Source of the DNA: Adineta vaga
Taxonomy: Eukaryota; Rotifera
NCBI GenBank assembly: GCA_021613535.1
Contig: CP075497.1
Span: 12,276,001-12,340,000 of the forward strand
Direction of reading: 5' to 3'
DNA length: 64,000 nt
Within the stretch, counting starts at the first letter, position 1; each line of letters begins with the position of its first letter. Both the position numbers and the translations under genes were made by a program. The notes beneath the pieces were generated by a model. It did no database searches. It was not told the origin of the DNA and worked only from the letters and a program-made list of their open reading frames with translations. Below, one piece after another: positions 1 through 12,539 of this stretch.

Positions 1-476
1 TTAATTGTACGTCGTGTAATTGATGTTAATTTGTATTGATTTGTTTGAATATTTGAATGCATACGACCAAGAAATCGACTTATTTCTAAAGTTTGCCATA
101 ACTGACGTGTAGGCGTTGCAGGTGTATCTAAATATTTAATTCCTTCAATAAATGGGAAAATTGCACAATAACTTTCATTATTTAATGGAAATATTCCAGG
201 TGGATCAATAGCAGGTGCCACCGAAAGATGAAGTTCATTGAAGAGATAGGCAATAAAATTTAATTCAAATTGAATATATTCTAAATTTATTGGTCTTAAT
301 GTACTTGGGAGATATTGACGAAGAATATAAGTTTTCCCATTTGGTTTTGTTTGAAATTTCAATGTCAAATTTGTCCATCCATTGGTTAATTGTTCAATTG
401 GTGATGCAAGTTCACCTAATGAATATTTAGTCAAGATTGAAGCAAGTTGATTAGAAATTATTGTACTGTCGGTCAT
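1..476 (-). CDS. APH-fold small-molecule kinase, N-terminal part (runs off the window)
   Basis: An open reading frame starts at ATG 474-476 and stays open to the window edge (about 158 codons), so only the N-terminal part is visible. The protein reads like the N-lobe of aminoglycoside-phosphotransferase/homoserine-kinase-type enzymes. It has a short N-terminal helix, a glycine/asparagine turn (LTNGWTNLTLKF) where the family binds ATP, a beta strand with YILRQY, and then a helix and strands leading to an FPFIEG hinge-like segment. Members phosphorylate small hydroxyl substrates; no specific substrate can be named because the catalytic HxD and DxD motifs lie outside the window. Animals have one such branch (hydroxylysine kinase) and bacteria have many, so bacterial origin is possible but unproven. 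No intron is visible in this part. Confidence 0.6.
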   Translation of the reverse strand, partial: MTDSTIISNQLASILTKYSLGELASPIEQLTNGWTNLTLKFQTKPNGKTYILRQYLPSTLRPINLEYIQFELNFIAYLFNELHLSVAPAIDPPGIFPLNNESYCAIFPFIEGIKYLDTPATPTRQLWQTLEISRFLGRMHSNIQTNQYKLTSITRRTI

Positions 477-1570
477 CTTCAATATGGTTTACTGTGATGT
501 GGTAATTACACGTCTGTGTCACATTCGATGTAATAAATCTATTATACACATTGAGTTCTTATCAAAACGAAAACGAAAAAGAAAGCTTATCAATGTTCTC
601 TTTCTCGTAGAGAAGAGTGTGCTGCAAGAACAAATTGTTTTGTCTGCCTACATTTTATCTATTGGTGGTAAAACAGTGTAAAAATAAAACATCGTAGGAT
701 AATCAGAGTCAAGCAGAGCGAATCTGGTGTTAGCTATTAAGAATTCTATAAATAAATAGTTTAACGATGGTTTGAAAAAGCAATTACTAGGAGAAAGATC
801 TGGGCGACTCCTCGGACGGTCGTTACTTTGTTCGATAAATACTAGCGATATCTATTTTTATTAAAACCATATGTGTATAATTGAATCCCAGTATACTCAA
901 TTATTCAGTTTTAGTCCTTTCAAAGGTATTAGAGGGATCAGTATTTTGAGAATGCTTCGGAAGGCGTGAAAAAAGTTAACTTTCGCGTTTGGTACTACTG
1001 ACTATACAAAAAGTATCAATACTAATTTTAGTATTGTTATGTACTATACTGATATCTATAAAATGCATTAAACTTTCAGTGGGTTATTAAATGAATGACC
1101 TACACAAATTTTCTCTACGTTCATAAAGATTACGTTGAGTAGTTTTTATTTGATATTTGCAAATGAAAAAATTCCGAACACACATGATAAGTTATATATT
1201 GACTATGATTCTACCGAATAATTGTTATTGTTCTTCGGATAATTCAATGGAATGAACGGGAAAGAGTGATTAATTTTCTAGTACTTCTTTTCATACCAAT
1301 AAAAGTATTTCAACGATTTTGGTTTATCGAAAGCGACATCTATCACAATATAAACAATAAAATTGATACAACTTTAAATCTTTGAAAATGATCATAAAAC
1401 AAAAATCAATATGAATTATTTCTTTTATGATTTTAAAATAACGTAAATCGACAATTGGTTCTTAGCATCTTCTTTCTTTCAATGGAAATGACTCATTCTT
1501 TTGTCGTTTTATTAAATATTTCTCTTTCGTCAATGAATGCACGCGCTTTCGAATAAATCATCTCAAATCA
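477..1570. other. Intergenic region between divergent genes
   Basis: About 1.1 kb separates the kinase gene (minus) from the BRCT gene (plus), so both promoters should lie here. I see AT-rich sequence and no recognisable repeat or RNA gene. A 65-codon open frame at 484-681 has no recognisable protein features. Confidence 0.6.
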
Positions 1571-3945
1571 ATGATAACTATGGATGATCCTTATCAATAT
1601 TCGATGGATGATTCAATCTCCAATACACCGCGAACACGGAGTTCAAGTCGAAATGGTAAAGCATCCACTAATAATACGAAAAAAAATGTTCCAAAATCTG
1701 CTCAACAACGTATTGTTACTCGATCATCACAAAAATCTCCTATAACGCCAATAACTGATGAGAGTGATCATTCATTTATGTCAAATATCAATTCCGGATT
1801 TTCTCAATTTGTTAATCCAAAAAAGAGACAACATGACGAAAAAAAGAAGACAATCAAACGACCTAAAAGTATTTATTAATCATATTTTTTCATTTAATTT
1901 TATCCATTTAAACTTCTTCTAGTAACAACAGAGAAAGATGAAAATCAGCCACCAAATGAAGAAATTCAAGCAATTGAACAAGTTAAACTTATCTATGAAA
2001 CAGCTGGTATAATCAATAAGATTTTCTTCTCTCCACATCTAAATAAAACGTGTTTTCTCTTTCAGGTGGTCGAACAAATCTTTCTCGTGCTGCCGCAACA
2101 AATGCTCAAATACTTGCAAATAGAAATCAATCAAATGTACGTCAACCACCAATTACTAATACAACTTATACTCTAAATAATCAAAATCATGTTATTGATG
2201 ATACACAAATCGATACTTTAGCTATTCCAGACACAATGGTTGACATGGATACACAACATAATGATAGTTCATGGCAAAGGGATATTGATAGATTAATGAA
2301 AAAACTTGAAGAACCATCAACTTCATTCAAATCACCAACACAAATTGAAGAAACTCAGAAAGAAGACGAAGCTGAAGAAGAAATAACAGGACCCATTTAT
2401 CTTACTCAAACAGGAAAAACTCATCCACAATCAATGCAAAGATCATTAAAGCCCATTTCTCAAACACAATCAATTCATTCAATACCAAAGACGATGACTC
2501 AACCAAAGAAAACTCCGACAACAACAAGTACAATCACTCAAATGAATGAAATTGCAATACAAACAGAAAATAGTCAGAATGCATCATCTATTCATGCTTG
2601 TTGTCAAGATGTATCTACTTGTCCTTGTGTTCTCGTAAGTGAAATAACCAATGAATATGTTTTGAAATTTATTATTCAATTTCATTTTTTAGCGATATAG
2701 TAAACTCGAACGTTTATTTATGGAGAAAATGTCTCGATTTATAAGCATTGTTCCGACAGTTCCAGATTCAGAAATTCATCCAAAACGTCGAACTGTTCAT
2801 CACCATTCTCGTTTCCGACGTATGCGTGGTCGTCGAAGAAATAATCAACGAATAGTTGTACCTTCTCTATCTAATAATGAATCTACAACAGTCGAAGAAA
2901 CATTCAACGAAGTACAACCTTTTTATCAATTTTTTTTCATTTTCTTCTTCTTCTCTATTTAGACAATAACTGAAATAAATAATCAACCTGAAGAAAATAT
3001 TCAACTTCCACCCGAATCAACTGGAGTTATTCCCCCTTCTCCTCCTCCTCCTCCTCCTCCAGCTGTTGTTTCTACTTCAACAGAAAATATTTTATCTTCA
3101 ACAATCATTAAAGAAGCAACTGTTGAAGCGATCGATGATTTATCTACAATTGACAAAGTTGACGCAACTGTATTAATGGATCATTCATCAACATTTTTAA
3201 TTTCATCAGGTATTAATACTTGTTCAACCAGTCGACGTTTAGTTTTAACAGCATCATCACTGGATGAAAATCAGAAAGTAAGAAATGAAAACATGAAATT
3301 TTCCATTCAATTCAATTTCTCTTTCTTTAGTCACAAATTCGTTCATTTACCACTCGATTTCATGCATCCATTAGTTCCACAGTTGATTCTTCTACTACTC
3401 ATGTTATCGTCAATGAACAATCTTCACTTATTTGTCCATTAACAGGAAAAATCATTCAAGGAATTGCTCGTCATTTATTTATTGTTTCACATCGTTGGTT
3501 AAATGATTGTTTAGAACAAGATTCAATTCTTGACGAACGCCCTTATGAAATCCGTGGTGATACAAGTTTAGGTGTTGATCATGGTGGAATGCGTCGATCA
3601 CGTTTAACACCTTCGTATCTTCTTGAAAATTATTCAATTTTTCTACGTTGTTCACCAATTGATTGTGCACCATTACAAACAGTTGAACAAGTTCAAGAAT
3701 TAATTGAATTATGTGGAGCAAAATTTATTCGAAGTTTTGGTGAAATTCGAACAATTGATAAGCAAAGGCAGATTCTTCTTGTTCTTGGAATTAATGGATT
3801 TAGTGGAGCAGAAAAAAAGGGTCAAGCTATTTTAGATACATGTCGACAATTTAATGTTCGTTGTGTTAATATTCATTGGTTACTTATTTCTATTGCTAAA
3901 TTTGAAATACAACCGGTGGAAAATTATGAGATTAATCAAGTTTGA
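1571..3945 (+). CDS. BRCA1/BARD1-type tandem BRCT protein
   Basis: Six exons join in frame: 1571-1868, 1923-2006, 2066-2634, 2693-2911, 2963-3277 and 3331-3945, giving about 699 residues. All introns are 50-60 bp with GT-AG ends. Residues 1 to about 470 are low-complexity and polar, rich in Ser, Thr, Gln and Asn, with a basic patch near residue 90, an acidic block and a poly-proline run near 3040. The C-terminal 220 residues form two BRCT repeats. The first contains THVIVNE and a WLNDCLEQDSILDE stretch; the linker carries YEIRGD and RRSRLTPSYLLEN; the second has VQELIELCGAKF and an NIHWLLISIAKF helix. The YEIRGD and RRSRL linker pieces recall BRCA1 and BARD1 respectively. Such tandem repeats bind phosphoserine peptides in DNA-damage signalling. 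There is no N-terminal RING, so it is not a complete BRCA1 or BARD1. Confidence 0.8.
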
Positions 3946-4179
3946 TTCTTTTTTCGCTTATCGGAGATTTTCAATCTATTTAACCATGCAATAGTTTTGG
4001 TATTTTTTGTTATAAAAAAAAGAGTTTATTTTTGATATGTATAGAATTGAATTGATGCAATATTTTGTGAAATTAATTTGTCAGATAATCATCCATTGAA
4101 ATAAAATCCTCTTCTACTTTCTATCTCATAGTGTTTCTTTTGTTTCCAATATTATTTCCTGTTCTTTTATTCTTCAGAC

Positions 4180-4623
4180 ATGGATGCAGCTATTGAACAA
4201 TATGCTCCGAGTGAAACTCTTGATGATACTCCAACAGTATCATTAACATTACCGTACATACTTCATCCATCTTGTCTTCATATGCAAGTTCGTTCCGGTT
4301 CGAAAACGAAAAATTTAATTCAATTTGCAATGCGAAAATTATTTCCAACTGATGTGAATGTCATTCCAGTTGAACAAATCACATGGAGTGCTTTTGGTGA
4401 TGGAATATCGAAAGCTATTGCATGTGCTGAATTAACCAAACGACGTTGTCCAATAAATTTTCATGAATATGTTCAAATTGGTTATAAACGTATTGAACAA
4501 ATATGGCAACCGGTGAATTCTACTGTTGAATTAGATACATTGAAAGTGAATAAAGATATTCCAGCTATTTGTATTCTTCTTTCGAAACTTCCTTTAGTCA
4601 AATTAAATGAAGGAGAAAATTAA
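4180..4623 (+). CDS. Alba-domain protein, RNase P/MRP subunit p25-like
   Basis: A single exon of 147 residues. An Alba fold covers about residues 28-115: a MQVRSGSKTKNLIQFA strand-helix start, then WSAFGDGISKAIACAELTKR, which is the RNA-binding loop and helix pattern of the Rpp25/Rpp25-like family, and a YKRIEQIWQP strand. Members are subunits of RNase P and RNase MRP, which process tRNA and rRNA precursors in the nucleus and nucleolus. The start is at ATG 4180, just after a TTCTTCAG that looks like a splice acceptor, so the 5' UTR may contain an intron or a trans-splice site. It lies 234 bp after the BRCT gene and 28 bp before LMBRD2, which is very tight spacing. Confidence 0.82.
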   Translation: MDAAIEQYAPSETLDDTPTVSLTLPYILHPSCLHMQVRSGSKTKNLIQFAMRKLFPTDVNVIPVEQITWSAFGDGISKAIACAELTKRRCPINFHEYVQIGYKRIEQIWQPVNSTVELDTLKVNKDIPAICILLSKLPLVKLNEGEN

Positions 4624-4651
4624 TTTTTTTAGATAAAACTTTTTCTTTACG

Positions 4652-7586
4652 ATGTCGAGTGCGACATTAACTTTCGACGTGATTATATCTTGCTTAATAG
4701 CATTGATTTTTCTCTATCGTTGTGGAAATTATCGTCGACAACATCCGATTATAACAGGAGCTGTTTTTATTGCATGGTCATTCTCAATTTCATTTATTTT
4801 CCTTCTTCCATTAGATATTTCCTTAGTAATTTTGTATTGATTCTTTGAACTTTTTAATGAATTTGATTTCTTTAGGCAGCCTATCAAGAATGTAGTAGTT
4901 CAAATATTTCAACAACAACAACAACGATGAATCCAAATAATTTAAATTTAGTAAAACAAAAAAGCTTTGTTTGATGATTCAATAAAACATCTTCCTTGTA
5001 GAGTAATTCAATTGAAAAACCATGTCCTCGACCATGGTCATATGTAAATCCAAGAACTTATGAAGTTTTGTGGCGAATTATTTATTGGACATCACAATGT
5101 TTAACTTGGTAAAAATACTTCGATATTTATTGTTTGATTTCTATTCTTTTGTTTTCTTAAGGCTTGTTTTACCATTCATGCAATCAGTCTGTCAAACAGG
5201 TATGTTTTTGTTTGTTTTCTTCGAAGAATGATGATGACTTTTTTTTTGTTCTTAGGAGAATTCTATTGGAGAGGAAAAATTCGTTATGCTCTTCGATCAA
5301 ATTTAATTTATTATGGAACACTTCTACTGATATTTGGAGTTCTTGTGATTTATGTGGCAATTTATTATAATCTAACCGCATCAAATTTTAAAGTAAATCA
5401 TTTATATACAAGTCAATAAAATCCTCTATCAATTCGTTTAGGTAACAATCATTGCAGCAAGTACGACATGGGGTCTATTTCTTCTTGTTCTAATGCTTGG
5501 CTATGGTCTTGTTGAAGTTCCATTAAAAGTTTACAATCGTTCTCGAACATTCTACGTACTTTCTCATGTTCAATTTAAATTATCTCAATTATATAATGAA
5601 AAAATCGATATTGAAGAACGTTTAGAATCACTTGTTGATGAAGTATCAAAATTATGTCTTCAAATCAAATACAACGATTCATTACGACCATGTTTAGAAG
5701 AAATTGTTCGAATTATTCCTGAACAATATTCCAATCGAGTGAAATTAACAATGGATGATTATGAAGATTATCGATCATCGAATACAACATCAAATAAATT
5801 AATTGATTTACCAACGGAAAAACAATTAATTAAATTACATGGACTTTTAAAGAAAAGTAAACATATTCATCATCGTATTCAAGCATCATGGGTACAAATG
5901 ATTGACGAAGCTTTTTATTTGGAAGATATTTTAAATAATGAAAAAAATTCGAATCGATCATTTGTTAAACAAAGTCCCTTGGTAAAATCATGGTTAAGAC
6001 AAAAATTATTTGATGAACATCCAGTTTTAGGTAAATATTTCAATTGATTTGATTAAGAAAAAGGTTTTCATTGTAGAATGGTATACATTTTGCTTTTTAC
6101 GACCATGGGCTTTTCGTTTTCTTGGCGTTGGTTTAGCGATTATTTCACTGATCGTTATCTGGTCTGAAATGACATTTTTTAGTACTCGACCTGTTTTATC
6201 AATATTTGCTCGTACGGTCAATGCCGCTCGTGCGCATCATGATTATTTTACTATGGAAGTAAGTTTTAGTTATGAAGAAAAAGATTTCTCTCATCGAATT
6301 TTTAGATAATCTGTTCGTTAAGTCTTGCTTATTTATGTTTATGTGCATATTATACAATATTTCGTATGCGTATATTTAATTATTTTTATTTATCACTTTA
6401 TCATTTAACGGATGAAAATAGTCTAATCTTTGCTGCAACATTTCTTTGTCGTTTGACAGCGCCTTTAAGTTATAATTTTCTTGGAATGATCCATATGGAT
6501 CAAGTGATTACAAAACAAACTTCTCGACAAGAAACAGTTTTTACTGGAGTAAAAGAAAATTTTCTTGCTTTGTCTTGTCTAAGGAATTATGAGATGATAT
6601 TTGTATTTAGATAATGGGTCGTATGAATGTTATTCCAATAATTTCCAGTGGTTTTAATTTCTATTTTCCAATGTTAGTATGTTTATTATGTTTTGGAACA
6701 TATTTTCGATTTGGTTCACGATGTTTACATATCTTCGGTGTCAGACAATTCTTTGATGATGATCATATTTCAGCTGAATATATTGAAGATGGAAAAAATC
6801 TTATGAAAAAAGGTTGAATTATTTCTCTTTTGTTTTGTCTCTTTTGTTGAATGTGAATAAATTTAGAACGAAGAAATTATGGCGGAGTTGATGCGTTATC
6901 AACAATGGGTAATACAACAACGGCGACACAACGAAAAGATCGACGAAAAGAATTAGAAGAGAAATATGGATTAAGATCATCATCAAGGAATTCTCAAGTA
7001 TTAAAATATCAAGATGATGAATTATCGGAAATCAAATCAGGTTAGAATTGATATGGAATGAGTAAATTTACTTTTTTCAATTATAGAAACTCGTCAATTA
7101 AAAGCGTCATCATCAAGTTCAGAAGAACCATTGATAACTATGAATAATAATCAACAAGTTCCATCCAATACGACGACAGTTACAGGTAGGAAAATAGTAC
7201 ACAAAAGGATTTTCAACTGAAGATAAATTCCAGGAATTCGAGAAAGAAACGATAAGTCTCAATGACGTGTTTAAATTGCATAATATTTATTTTAGCTTCT
7301 ATCCGTAGACTGTATAAATTTCTATCGTAAGAATTGGTAAAAGTTCACTAAAAATTGCGTATCAATACTTAACGATAGGGTGACGAACGTTACTTGGTGT
7401 GCTTTTTTGATTTTTCACCAACAATTGTGAAAGTATTCGCATTTTTAGATAATAAAATTCCAGAATCACAAATATTTCTTTCCTTTGCTTCAATTTATTA
7501 TCTTTTTCTTTGATTTATTTCTCATTCTTTTCTTAGGTTCTTCTCGTCGTGGACCACCACCTACAAATATATTCAATGATATTTAA
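4652..7586 (+). CDS. LMBRD2: LMBR1 domain-containing protein 2 (LMBRD2)
   Basis: Twelve exons join in phase: 4652-4825, 4876-4950, 5002-5108, 5162-5199, 5256-5392, 5442-6030, 6077-6258, 6306-6548, 6611-6812, 6867-7040, 7087-7185 and 7537-7586. They give about 689 residues, close to the usual length near 695. This is a polytopic LMBR1-like membrane protein. The N-terminal helices end in FLLPLDIS, followed by SCRxx-type loop sequence, a central cytoplasmic part with coiled-coil character (residues about 205-340), a FCFLRPWAFRF helix and a cytosolic tail ending GPPPTNIFNDI, which matches the conserved family C-terminus. In animals LMBRD2 has been linked to beta-adrenergic receptor signalling. 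The last intron (7186-7536, 351 bp) is several times longer than the rest. The last two exons have a decayed copy near 14.1-14.5 kb. Confidence 0.92.
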
Positions 7587-7764
7587 AATTGATTCAATAT
7601 TGTCATTTATTTGTAAACATTTTAATCTCTATTGATTATTTCTCTATGTCGTATTTTGATTTGTGAAACTAACAAGTTACTAACTTCTATTTCTCACATA
7701 GTCTCAGCATTTGTTATCATTATAAGAATTGTAATTATTCGATGTTGTATTTTTGTCTTTTAAG

Positions 7765-8124
7765 ATGAGTAATCCCGAAGAAAATCAAGCAGCTAGTAAT
7801 TTAAATGCATTGCGTGCTGATGTAACAGCGACAACGAATGTTTTGAAAGTGACTGTTGATAAGTTAGTTCAACGTGGAGAAAATTTAGATGCTATGAATA
7901 ATCGAGCAGATGATTTATTTTCAACATCGTATCATTTTCGTGGAACAGCAAGACAAGTGAATCGAAATATGAGATGGAAAAATATCAAGTTAACTGTTTT
8001 TCTTGGTAAGTTTTTGTTTATTTGACATTCATTTTGATGATTATTTTTCTCCCTTTTAGCTCTCGTTGTGATCTGTGTGATTGCGTTTATTGTACTTATG
8101 GCTTTACATCCATGGAAGAAATGA
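7765..8124 (+). CDS. R-SNARE, VAMP8-like (synaptobrevin family)
   Basis: Two exons, 7765-8005 and 8060-8124, encode about 101 residues, the same length as VAMP8. A short polar N-terminus leads into the SNARE helix (about residues 15-75) with the central arginine in LVQRGENLDAMN. A basic NMRWKNIK juxtamembrane segment follows, then one C-terminal transmembrane helix (LALVVICVIAFIVLMAL) and a short lumenal end. Such R-SNAREs sit on endosomal or secretory vesicles and pair with Q-SNAREs during fusion. I chose ATG 7765 because the upstream in-frame codon is TTG and the sequence before the ATG (TTTTAAG) looks like a splice acceptor. The gene lies 178 bp after LMBRD2, and both were copied together to 14.1-14.9 kb. 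Confidence 0.9.
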
Positions 8125-9606
8125 TCTAATGGTGAAACATTGTCGATATCATGATCGAACTTCTGATTTGTACATGATCTATTTGCATATGTAACAGTGC
8201 TTTTTTTCTATTTTTAATAAATATTTTAAACAAGGTTAACAGTTTTACACAAATTAAAGAAGTTAGTATTATAAAAGATAGCAAAGTTTTCAACATGGAT
8301 AAGTGTAATCGGAAAATATTTTTACTATTAGTACCTTGATAAATATACACTAATATATTCTAGTGTTCAGTACTGTTTTGAGTATATTTATTGCAATCAT
8401 TCTCTAATTAATAATCATTTTCATTAGACAGAACAAAAAACATGCAAAAGACGAAACAAAGTTTCGTTTAAATCAAGCACTCAGAGGAATAATGTTGGTT
8501 AAAACTAATTCATTATAAATCTTTTGAAGTATTAAACGTTCACTCCATATTGATCCATATATTTCCAATGCTTATCTTTTGTATATTCAATAAATATTAC
8601 TTCAAAATGCATCTTCTATGCGAAAGAACAACAACGATTTTATCGTGGTCTAGATTTCACACTTGACGTGATTACTTCTGTCGATATTTTTTATTCTAGT
8701 ACTACACAATGTTCAACCGTCAGGGTTCATTCATTAAAGGATAATTCTTCTTGGCTTTTTGTTTATATATGTCGAACTATTTGTTTTCAAAAGCGTAGTT
8801 CGCGCCATCTTCATCGATATTATACGTGGTAGACATTTAACACAATTATAGACAATACTGAGTTACAGCACCTACCGATAGAAATGGGAAAGTTTATTGT
8901 AAATATAAAAGTAATGAGAAAAGCTGAAGAATAGTAAATCTTTTCTCATTAGAAATTCTCAATATTATTAAAATGCTGAATCGTATCGCCTTGAACCCAC
9001 TATGCATTTATGTATAGTTTCGTTATTCGACTTGAACTCGAAAAGCATGTTATAAAACGAGTTAACATTCAATTCATAGAATGTATTCAGTATGTGTTTA
9101 AAGAACTACTCGAATGGCAGTACAGCAATATTAGAAAATATATGAAAAAAGGTTGAAAATAAAAAGAACCTCAAGTTGACCATATCAATATGATTTGATT
9201 TATTTTGAGAAATTATTTCAATCTAATGATAATAACCAATATCAGGAACATTCAGAGATGTTGGTCAAAGAACAATAGATAGTAAAAGGAAACAAAGTAA
9301 CAACATATACAGAGAAAAAAAACTTTTATTACATTTGATAAAACAAATAAAACACTATTGATGTCAATATTACTATCATTGGCACTGGTAAAATCACTTT
9401 TGGTGTTACTAAATCTATCCTCAGTATGTATTGAATGATCGCAACGAACTCAATTAGAACTCTTACGATCAGTACTAAGAGTCTTATTTATCCATCGTCA
9501 TGAACGTAAACATAAGTAGATTATAACACATTTTTGTGTAAGATGCATTCAAGCTGACTCTGACGTTGTTATATAGAGATTCTTTAGTAGAGTGGTGTGG
9601 ATTCTG
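8125..9606. other. Gene-poor region
   Basis: AT-rich sequence of about 1.5 kb after the SNARE gene. I see no conserved open frame, RNA gene or clear terminal repeat. Confidence 0.5.
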
Positions 9607-9804
9607 TTAGGTCCGCCTTATTTTGCGGCTGAAATCTTCAGAAAACGCACCGGCTTCAGTCGGAACTCGCAGGAATTCAGTCATCATATCCGACTGGAAC
9701 CAGATAGATCCTGCCACAGGATTCGTTGGCAGGATTACTGCTTCAATAAAAACTCCGGAATTCTCCGAAATCGACCGTTTCCACGCCAGATTGTCCGACC
9801 TGGG
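9607..9804. mobile_element. GC-rich MITE-like fragment with CCCAGGTC-type right end
   Basis: A block of about 200 bp stands out as GC-rich in very AT-rich surroundings. Its right end reads CCGACCTGGG, and its left end (TTAGGTCCG) looks like a worn copy of the inverse. The same terminal sequence flanks elements at 33131-33240 and 58106-58344, which suggests a family of short non-autonomous elements. Two overlapping open frames of 67-75 codons inside it look incidental. Confidence 0.4.
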
Positions 9805-12214
9805 TTGTTTAATTCTTGACTTTTGAAAGAAATCGCACTTGCAAAAATATCAACCAAGATGTTTAAAATAAATTCAAGCATCGAAACTAAAGAAAAACAA
9901 ATTGTACAAAATTAAGTGAAAGAACTAAGAGAATTCATAAACAATGCGTAAATATCGTGCTTAGTGACGCATTAATAAATAAAAAATGTTCTTATAAAGC
10001 GATCTGGACCAAAAACATTATCACAAGATGCCGACAACGTGAATCTGGTAATCATGACAAAATGTTTGTTTTGTTTTTAAAAGGATTTCTTTCAGATTCA
10101 GTATCATAGACTAAACATAGAAACGTTTTTCAACGGACTCCAGTCCCAACATTGTATTGATGGTAGTCCTTCGAATCATGTGTGGAATATCATGTATTAC
10201 TCGTTTTTATCATCCTATCTAAGAGCACAATTACGATCAACATTGAAAGATTCAATACATCTTGCGACATAAATATTTTGATTTTGATTTTTTCCACGTT
10301 AAAGTTTAATACCTTTTTTATTCTTTTTTCTTCGCTTTCCTACAGACTCACCCTTGTTAAAAGCGAGCAAACAACGTAGTGTCTTATATAATTCAACTAT
10401 TAAACGCATCAAATATCATCTTCACTATAGTTCCATTTTATTTTGTACATGCCACGGACTTTTCCTTCTACTTTATTGACTCCAAAATTCCAAGAAAACA
10501 CAGTTTCTTTGTCTGACATTTTTCTACGTTAAACATTTATTGAACTTGATTTATATGAATGATATATTCTAATTTTCTTAGAAGAACAATAATTGATTTT
10601 TCAGAGGAAACGATAAGTGATTCAACCATTAGAGACATAATAATTTTGTACCTTACATAATAATCCTTTATATTTTGCACGGCAGTATCAAGCACCTCGA
10701 AAAATATCGATATTCGATGTCTACTTCATTTTTATTGGTCCAGAAGTTATACAATAAAGCATATCATACCAAGATCAACAGCAAAAACAAAAAATTGAAA
10801 GGAAAACATACAGAAGGGATGATGCTCGTCGAAAATGAAAAACCATTAATTCTTTTTCTTTGATTTATCAAGAGGATTTAATTCTGGAATAAAATGAGAA
10901 AATAAAAGTGTACTGTATAATTACAGAAATCTATCACTCAACGCGTATTACTTGACTGCTTATCCACCTAAATATTGCATCATCATTCTGATAGTTGATG
11001 AGGCATGACTCGATGATATCTTATACTCTCTTTAATTTGACCACAATATTCTTCAAGAGCTAATTTATATTTGATACAGTCTATAGTCAATCTTTTAAGC
11101 AGAAAATGCTAGACTGAATTGTAGAGGCATGCAGACTGGATGATAACAAAGAATTTGGATGTAAACTCGTTCTCAATCAGATAAAGAATCTGATTCGATG
11201 AAATGTCTAATCGAGTTTTCTTTGCATTATTATGCGGTATTCTCTGTCTACATGAATAAGAGACGCAAAAAATCAATGTCCCACTATATCTAGTTATTTG
11301 CTTTCCGATCAGTTGAGAATATAAGTTTCCAAAGAATTTTCAACAGAATATTACATAAAAAAACTAAACTACTGAACATCGACTCAATTTCGATCTCATT
11401 ATTTAGATCGAGAATTGAGTGTAACCTCCGTCTGAGAATAAGTTCATATTTTCAACTAATTAAACTCAGATTATATTTTCTTATCAATGGATTTCTCATG
11501 AAATATAAGTAATCGAATGTAGTTTTTGATGACAGTCTGAAACACAGATCTATTTTCATTCAGAATTAAATTATAACAATAAAAATCGTCTCAAATATGC
11601 TTTGTTCAATATTCGTATTAATATATTTCTGAATTACTTACTGAGAAACGGTATTATATATTTATTAAATGTTCCCTTCCATTGTGAATGATTATCATTA
11701 ACACGACCTATAAAGAAAAAACATAGTCTTAATTACCATGAAAATATATTCTATCAAAGTAACATTTTCTTTTCTCAATTTATGACATATAATGTCGACT
11801 AAGTATCGAACTCGAGCATAATTAATTAGACAATCTTTGAAAAAAGTATATTCGATCGATCATAAAAGAAAATATTATTGGTTCAAGTCAAGAGAATATA
11901 CGAAATGTTCTGATTCTTGCAATTAATGTCAGTTAAAATTTATTAGAATTGAAAAATATCCTCTGTATCATTTAGTTTAATATAAAATCCAGTCGTAGTG
12001 ATAGTTTTCTGACAAATTTTAAGTCAATTTGATAAAAAATAATACATAACTATAAAAACAGATCGTTTTAATCGAACTTTTTATATATACTTTTATTCTA
12101 TAGAAGCTAAGGTGGTTTGTTTTAATCTGAAATTTGAATAACTCGTAAAACGTACTGAAAATGTATAGCCATAAATTCAAATATATTCTCATTCTCTAGT
12201 TTATAGATACAAAA
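9805..12214. other. Gene-poor region
   Basis: About 2.4 kb of AT-rich DNA with scattered stop codons in all frames. No gene, RNA or repeat could be recognised here. Confidence 0.5.
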
Positions 12215-12517
12215 TCAAAATAGCATCTTTTCTATTGTTTGATTTATGTTTGTAGCTATTCTACCTTCGGCGATGATTTTGTATTTTGGAATAACTTCAG
12301 TTGTACAGGTAAACAAATCGCCAGTGCATGATGGTAGGATAAATTCATTCATATTAACATTCATTAGCACAATTCTTGAAGTCATATTAATTCCAAAAGA
12401 TGTTTTCAAATCAGCAAGAAGATTTTGATATTCGATATTTTGATTAACACGAAACAGTTTCTCTACTTTTTCATATTGAAAGATCATTTGTTTCATTTCA
12501 TTATTTCCTGTTTGTTC
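12215..12517 (-). pseudogene. Orphan exon with a PB1-like fold
   Basis: On the minus strand an apparent splice acceptor (TTTATTTAG) precedes an open frame of about 100 codons that ends at 12215. The sequence has the strand-strand-helix look of a PB1 domain: a basic strand with MIFQYEKVEKLFRV, a helix ending LLADLKTSFG, and later strands with NEFILPS. PB1 domains mediate pairing between kinases and scaffold proteins. No further exons of a matching gene were found upstream, so this may be the 3' exon of a broken gene or of a gene whose other exons I could not see. The PB1 assignment rests on pattern only. Confidence 0.3.
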
Positions 12518-12539
12518 TAAATAAAGAAAGTAGAATAAG

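Noticed and set aside
484-681. 65-codon open frame next to the kinase gene
   Set aside because: Composition and lack of any conserved motif or splice context give no support.
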